Assembly: GCF_900177345.1 (NCBI RefSeq)
Contig: NZ_FWZT01000007.1
Coordinates: 186,001-250,000 of the forward strand
Direction: 5' to 3'
Length of the DNA: 64,000 bases
Origin: Pseudobacteriovorax antillogorgiicola
GTDB lineage: Bacteria; Bdellovibrionota_B; Oligoflexia; Oligoflexales; Oligoflexaceae
Numbering within the stretch: position 1 is the stretch's first letter; the number at the start of each line of letters is the position of its first letter. Position numbers and translations under genes: made by a program. A model generated the notes under the pieces. It was not told the origin of the DNA and searched no databases. It worked only from the letters and a program-made list of their open reading frames with translations. Positions 60,691 to 64,000 of the stretch are shown one piece after another.

Positions 60691-62862
60691 CTAGATGTCC
60701 CATAGGAATGCTTCGAGAGCTTGCCGATCGTCGGCACTGAGTTTTTTATAGGCTGCTACTTCATCGCTGGCTTCTCCATCGTGCCAAAGAATAGCTTCCA
60801 TAATCGACTTTGCTCTGCCGTCATGCAGCAACTCAATCCGGTTGGTTCGCACCTTAGCCTGGGTCATCTCATAGGTTACGTTAGTGTCACCAGGATGGAA
60901 TATATCTTTATGATGGGCGCTAGCATACTTGGTATTCTTAAGACCCCACAAAGGAGCGGTTCGCCAGAGCCTTGCTTGTGGACCCTTATGATCGTCAGCA
61001 AGTCCCGGGCCCATGTCGTGAAGTAGCAAGTCCGTATAGGGGTGAATGTACTGCTCACTCAACTCGGCGAAGCGAGATGTTCCCGTCCTCCAGTATGGAG
61101 CGTGGCAGCTTTCGCAACCAAGTAACTTAAAGATCTTCTCACCCTGTCTGACTTGAGGGTCTTCAGGATTTGTCCGTGGAGGCACTCCCAGTAAAGACAT
61201 ATAACTTTCCATACCCTCGATTGCTTCCTTTGGAAGATGTCCTTTGCCTGTTTGACAATTTCCAGAACAATCTAATAGATTCTCTTCGATAGTGGTCACA
61301 CCCATATCATGTTTGAGGGCGGTGCGTATCTGAGCTGCAAGGTCCACTTGATTTGCTTTCCAGCCAAATCGGGCAGTTTTACCGGCAACCTTCCCTGCCC
61401 GACCAGCAGACAACTGGTCCAGGCGTTCGATCTCTTGGGCAGGAATCGCATTGATCAAACCCATGCCAATCAAAGACAAAGGGCGCCTGACCGACAACGC
61501 AACTGGTGCTCTGCTTTTGCCACTCTCAATCACAAAAACAGGCTTGGAAAGTTCAACTTCGGTGCCGTCGTCTAGAGTGACAATCTTCGTTTCGAAGCGA
61601 GAGATAACTAGGTTGCCTTCTTTTTGAGGGCCATCAGTCTGTAGTTGGTTGCCGTACACTCTATGGCTTCTGCCAGTTTGGGGGTCTAGAGTTTTTGCTA
61701 CTGTCCCGTGAATCGCTTGGCCAGCGGCAGGAAGCAAGAATCCGGCGTTGTGCTGGTGGCAGCCATTGCACGAGGTCATGTTGTATGAGCTTCCTGCATA
61801 GGCACTTCGATCCTCCTGCATCGCTGGTCGGAATACCGATGGCTTATCATCAGAAGGGTCTGCAATATGTTGTCCCGAGATAAAATCTGTATGAAACCAA
61901 GTTCTGCCCATAAGGAATTCCGCAGCTCGGTCATGAGTTAGATTAAATGCTTGTTGTTGCAAGCTGTTCCAAGGTTCCACCCGAGTTGTTGGGGTGGTGG
62001 TCCATCCTCCAGCATAGCGCCAAGCTTCTGGAAACTCGCCGCGAGCCTGAAAATTATCAATAAAAAGGCCAGGTTCGCCTATCTTGATTCTAAAAAACTC
62101 GGAGTAGTAGGCAGATAAATTATGTGGATTAACGGTTTTTTGCTCTGCCCAGTTTGGAAACTGCTCATCGTTAAAAAAACGGTATTCAAACGTCAGCAAT
62201 TGACCAGCTTCAAGATCTTCCTGATATCGTTCAAATAGCTCTCCGCTTAATTCGAAGCTGAAGTGTCGGTTGTCCTTAACGTGAGCCATGCGATTATTAA
62301 TCTTGAACTTACTTCGTAGGGTTTCATTGGCCAAGGGGTCGCCAACATAAATTGCAGAAAAATCAGGCCCACGATCTCTTTCATAATCCTGCGGCCATTC
62401 TGTGAGAAGTGTAAAGCGAATGAGTTTTTGCCCAACTGGAGTAAAATCTTCTACGCGAAAGCGAGTGGTGCGGCCTTCCCAATAGAAAGGGTTAAATTTG
62501 GCAAAATCCATGTCATTTTCATGACGTCGACGGACCCTTACCACCCCTTCTGTAATAGCAACGCCATCACCATTTAGAAAGCCTGATATCCGTTTGCCAA
62601 TTTTATTAAAATCCTTTTCAAAAGGCATAAAAGTGAGCTCGCCACCCTCCATCATAGCCGGACCTTCGGGCATTTTTGGGGGGATTCTCTGATCGACAGA
62701 ATCAGCGGAGTCCATCGTGGTGTCGTTAGGTTGGGGTCTTGGGTCATTCTCTCTCAATGAGATTGGAGCGTCTGGTGCTTGAAGATTGCTGCAGGACAAG
62801 GTGGCGGCAAGAAAAAGAAGGCTGCTACCTATTAAGCTTATCCGACAAAGTTTATCGTTCAT
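60691..62862 (-). CDS. Di-haem oxidoreductase-like lipoprotein
   Basis: The ATG at 62862 has GGAG six bases upstream; an upstream in-frame TTG is less likely. The signal peptide ends in FLAATLSC, giving a lipoprotein (Cys24). Two haem motifs are seen: CNGCHQHNAG near residue 365 and CESCHAPYWR near residue 585. They are spaced as in the DUF1111 di-haem oxidoreductases (putative peroxidase/thiol oxidoreductase family), which also carry KGPQARLWRTAPLWGL near the C-terminus. The N-terminal 300 residues are an additional domain. Convergent with the deiodinase-like gene, with 3 bp between stops. Confidence 0.85.
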   Translation of the reverse strand: MNDKLCRISLIGSSLLFLAATLSCSNLQAPDAPISLRENDPRPQPNDTTMDSADSVDQRIPPKMPEGPAMMEGGELTFMPFEKDFNKIGKRISGFLNGDGVAITEGVVRVRRRHENDMDFAKFNPFYWEGRTTRFRVEDFTPVGQKLIRFTLLTEWPQDYERDRGPDFSAIYVGDPLANETLRSKFKINNRMAHVKDNRHFSFELSGELFERYQEDLEAGQLLTFEYRFFNDEQFPNWAEQKTVNPHNLSAYYSEFFRIKIGEPGLFIDNFQARGEFPEAWRYAGGWTTTPTTRVEPWNSLQQQAFNLTHDRAAEFLMGRTWFHTDFISGQHIADPSDDKPSVFRPAMQEDRSAYAGSSYNMTSCNGCHQHNAGFLLPAAGQAIHGTVAKTLDPQTGRSHRVYGNQLQTDGPQKEGNLVISRFETKIVTLDDGTEVELSKPVFVIESGKSRAPVALSVRRPLSLIGMGLINAIPAQEIERLDQLSAGRAGKVAGKTARFGWKANQVDLAAQIRTALKHDMGVTTIEENLLDCSGNCQTGKGHLPKEAIEGMESYMSLLGVPPRTNPEDPQVRQGEKIFKLLGCESCHAPYWRTGTSRFAELSEQYIHPYTDLLLHDMGPGLADDHKGPQARLWRTAPLWGLKNTKYASAHHKDIFHPGDTNVTYEMTQAKVRTNRIELLHDGRAKSIMEAILWHDGEASDEVAAYKKLSADDRQALEAFLWDI

Positions 62863-63178
62863 TTCATGCTCCAATAGTCATCTACAGAATCTGCTCGGTT
62901 TCGTTTTGTCTGGTTAAGACAAGCTTGTTGGTGCAAGGATCATGCTGCGCACCTTTTAAAAAAAAGGAAGTTATTTTGGAGGTATCTTGATATTCATCTA
63001 TTGTATTCACTCACTAAGAATCAAACATGTCTGAATACTAGTCGAAAAATAGTTGAAACGTTTAGTTTTTTCTCTTAGAAATTGCTGTGTTATAGGCCTA
63101 GAGTCAGGCTTTAACCCTAATCGTGATAAGTAGTGCTGGCGTATATATGTTTGCGAACCATTCGCCTAGGAGGAAGCT

Positions 63179-63796
63179 ATGAACTACTGGCTCACCCTCG
63201 TTATGATCGTGTGTTCATGGGAGTTCTGTCTAGGGATGGGCCAAGGATCGCCAAATGAACCGAAACAAATTGCAGAAATTAGGAGTTACAGTTTTCAACT
63301 GGGCGGACGTCTCTCTCGAAGTTGGGATCGGGTTGGAGATACTAGTGCCAATGAAGATAACTATAGTTTGGATCTTAGTGCCTTGCGCTTAGGGCGGCAC
63401 ATCCATTACGGGCCGTTGGTCTCATATAATAGATTTCTCATCCGTTATTCAGATCCTAGTCTTCGGGGGGCAGCTCGAACTAGTCTAGGCTTTGGCGTTC
63501 AAGTAAAACTAACGTTGAACGATATTCAAGCAGCTAGGGAAAGTATCTACGTCAGGACAGCCTTGGCAAGGATTGAGTCCTTAGATGATGACGAGGTTCA
63601 AAAGTCAGAATTCGATAGCCTTACCGTTGGGTTTGGATACGAGTTCTTTCTCAATTCCTATGTGTCCTTGCAGCCAGAATTGGTGCTTAGTCGTTCCTGG
63701 TACCTAGTCACCCTTGACGATGCTAGCTTTGCTTCTGAAAGTAGTCGTCGAACAGATGATATGAATCTGCAGTTAAACATCGGTATTTACCTTTAG
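63179..63796 (+). CDS. Predicted small outer-membrane beta-barrel protein
   Basis: A signal peptide (first about 20 residues) is followed by about 185 residues with alternating hydrophobic and polar residues in repeated strands (SFQLGGRLSRSW, SLGFGVQVKLTL, SLTVGFGYEFFL), typical of an eight-strand OmpX/OmpW-style barrel. The last strand ends in Leu and not Phe. AGGAGG precedes the ATG. No gene is visible in the last 200 bases of the window. Confidence 0.7.
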   Translation: MNYWLTLVMIVCSWEFCLGMGQGSPNEPKQIAEIRSYSFQLGGRLSRSWDRVGDTSANEDNYSLDLSALRLGRHIHYGPLVSYNRFLIRYSDPSLRGAARTSLGFGVQVKLTLNDIQAARESIYVRTALARIESLDDDEVQKSEFDSLTVGFGYEFFLNSYVSLQPELVLSRSWYLVTLDDASFASESSRRTDDMNLQLNIGIYL

Positions 63797-64000
63797 AATC
63801 TAGGAAATAACTACAGGTTTAACAAGTTGCATTGCTGTGTAAGATCAGATCGAAACTAATTCATCTAAGAATCTATCCTAGGCTCTTTATAGTTCTTGAG
63901 GAAAGACTATACCCAAAGAGCTAGCTAAGATTTCATCCATTTAGGGAGTTACCGTTGGAGGCTTAAAGAATTTTGGTGCGATCCACTGATTTATTTCTTC

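Noticed and set aside
1-64000. tRNA, rRNA, IS elements, CRISPR arrays, prophage and integration sites
   Set aside because: No cloverleaf, ribosomal core, transposase, repeat-spacer pattern or phage gene was noticed on reading through; a dedicated tool could still find a small RNA.

Overview
The window looks like a chromosomal segment from a Gram-negative, flagellated, respiring bacterium. It carries LptD-like, LpxD and AsmA envelope genes, many lipoproteins, a cytochrome bd oxidase, flagellin and a chemoreceptor. Together with numerous single-domain response regulators, haem lipoproteins and pilin-like proteins, this suggests the Bdellovibrionota/Oligoflexia (Pseudobacteriovorax-like). That placement is an inference from gene style only. 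I saw no rRNA, tRNA, IS element, prophage or CRISPR array. Several genes appear to start with TTG or GTG.

Layout. 0-6.7 kb: 3' part of an LptD-like outer-membrane gene, speD, a VWA protein with a pilin-like N-terminus, and an AsmA-family gene. 7-15.4 kb: lhr helicase, divergent purA and purB, then lpxD. 15.4-25.7 kb: mostly single genes, including a large lipoprotein, a DUF938 methyltransferase, a c-type haem lipoprotein with an Asp-rich tail, a Sel1-receiver fusion, a GlmU-C-like beta-helix protein, lepB, a PfkB kinase and pgsA. 25.8-31.5 kb: nadB, an App1-like phosphatase, and a chemoreceptor-flagellin pair. 31.8-39.3 kb: cydAB, an HU-like gene with a clear terminator, a YceI-like protein, a tandem amidohydrolase lipoprotein and oxyR. 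39.4-42.5 kb: two exported c-haem proteins. 42.7-43.5 kb: a protein ending in a CheZ-like CheY-binding tail, convergent with a CheY-like regulator.

43.7-47.8 kb is a three-gene pilin-like operon. Its last protein has a pilin-like N-terminus, a Cys-rich body and a C-terminal Hint (hedgehog/intein) domain that lacks the usual His-Asn end. This is one of the two most unusual loci here. Small lipoproteins lie next to it.

49.4-60.7 kb is the other. An NtrC-type sigma-54 activator and a hybrid histidine kinase are followed by a degenerate receiver, type III glutamine synthetase, a pseudo-receiver with three BON domains, a ribosome-hibernation-like domain fused to a helix-hairpin-helix domain, a stand-alone RelA/SpoT-type HD hydrolase, a double PRC-barrel protein and a deiodinase-like redoxin. 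Four sites of the form GG-N10-GC that resemble sigma-54 promoters sit in front of these genes. A 28-bp dyad lies between the two divergent ones. I read this as a candidate sigma-54-controlled nitrogen/stress/translation-arrest regulon; it is a hypothesis from motifs and gene order. The window ends with a di-haem oxidoreductase lipoprotein and a small predicted outer-membrane barrel.
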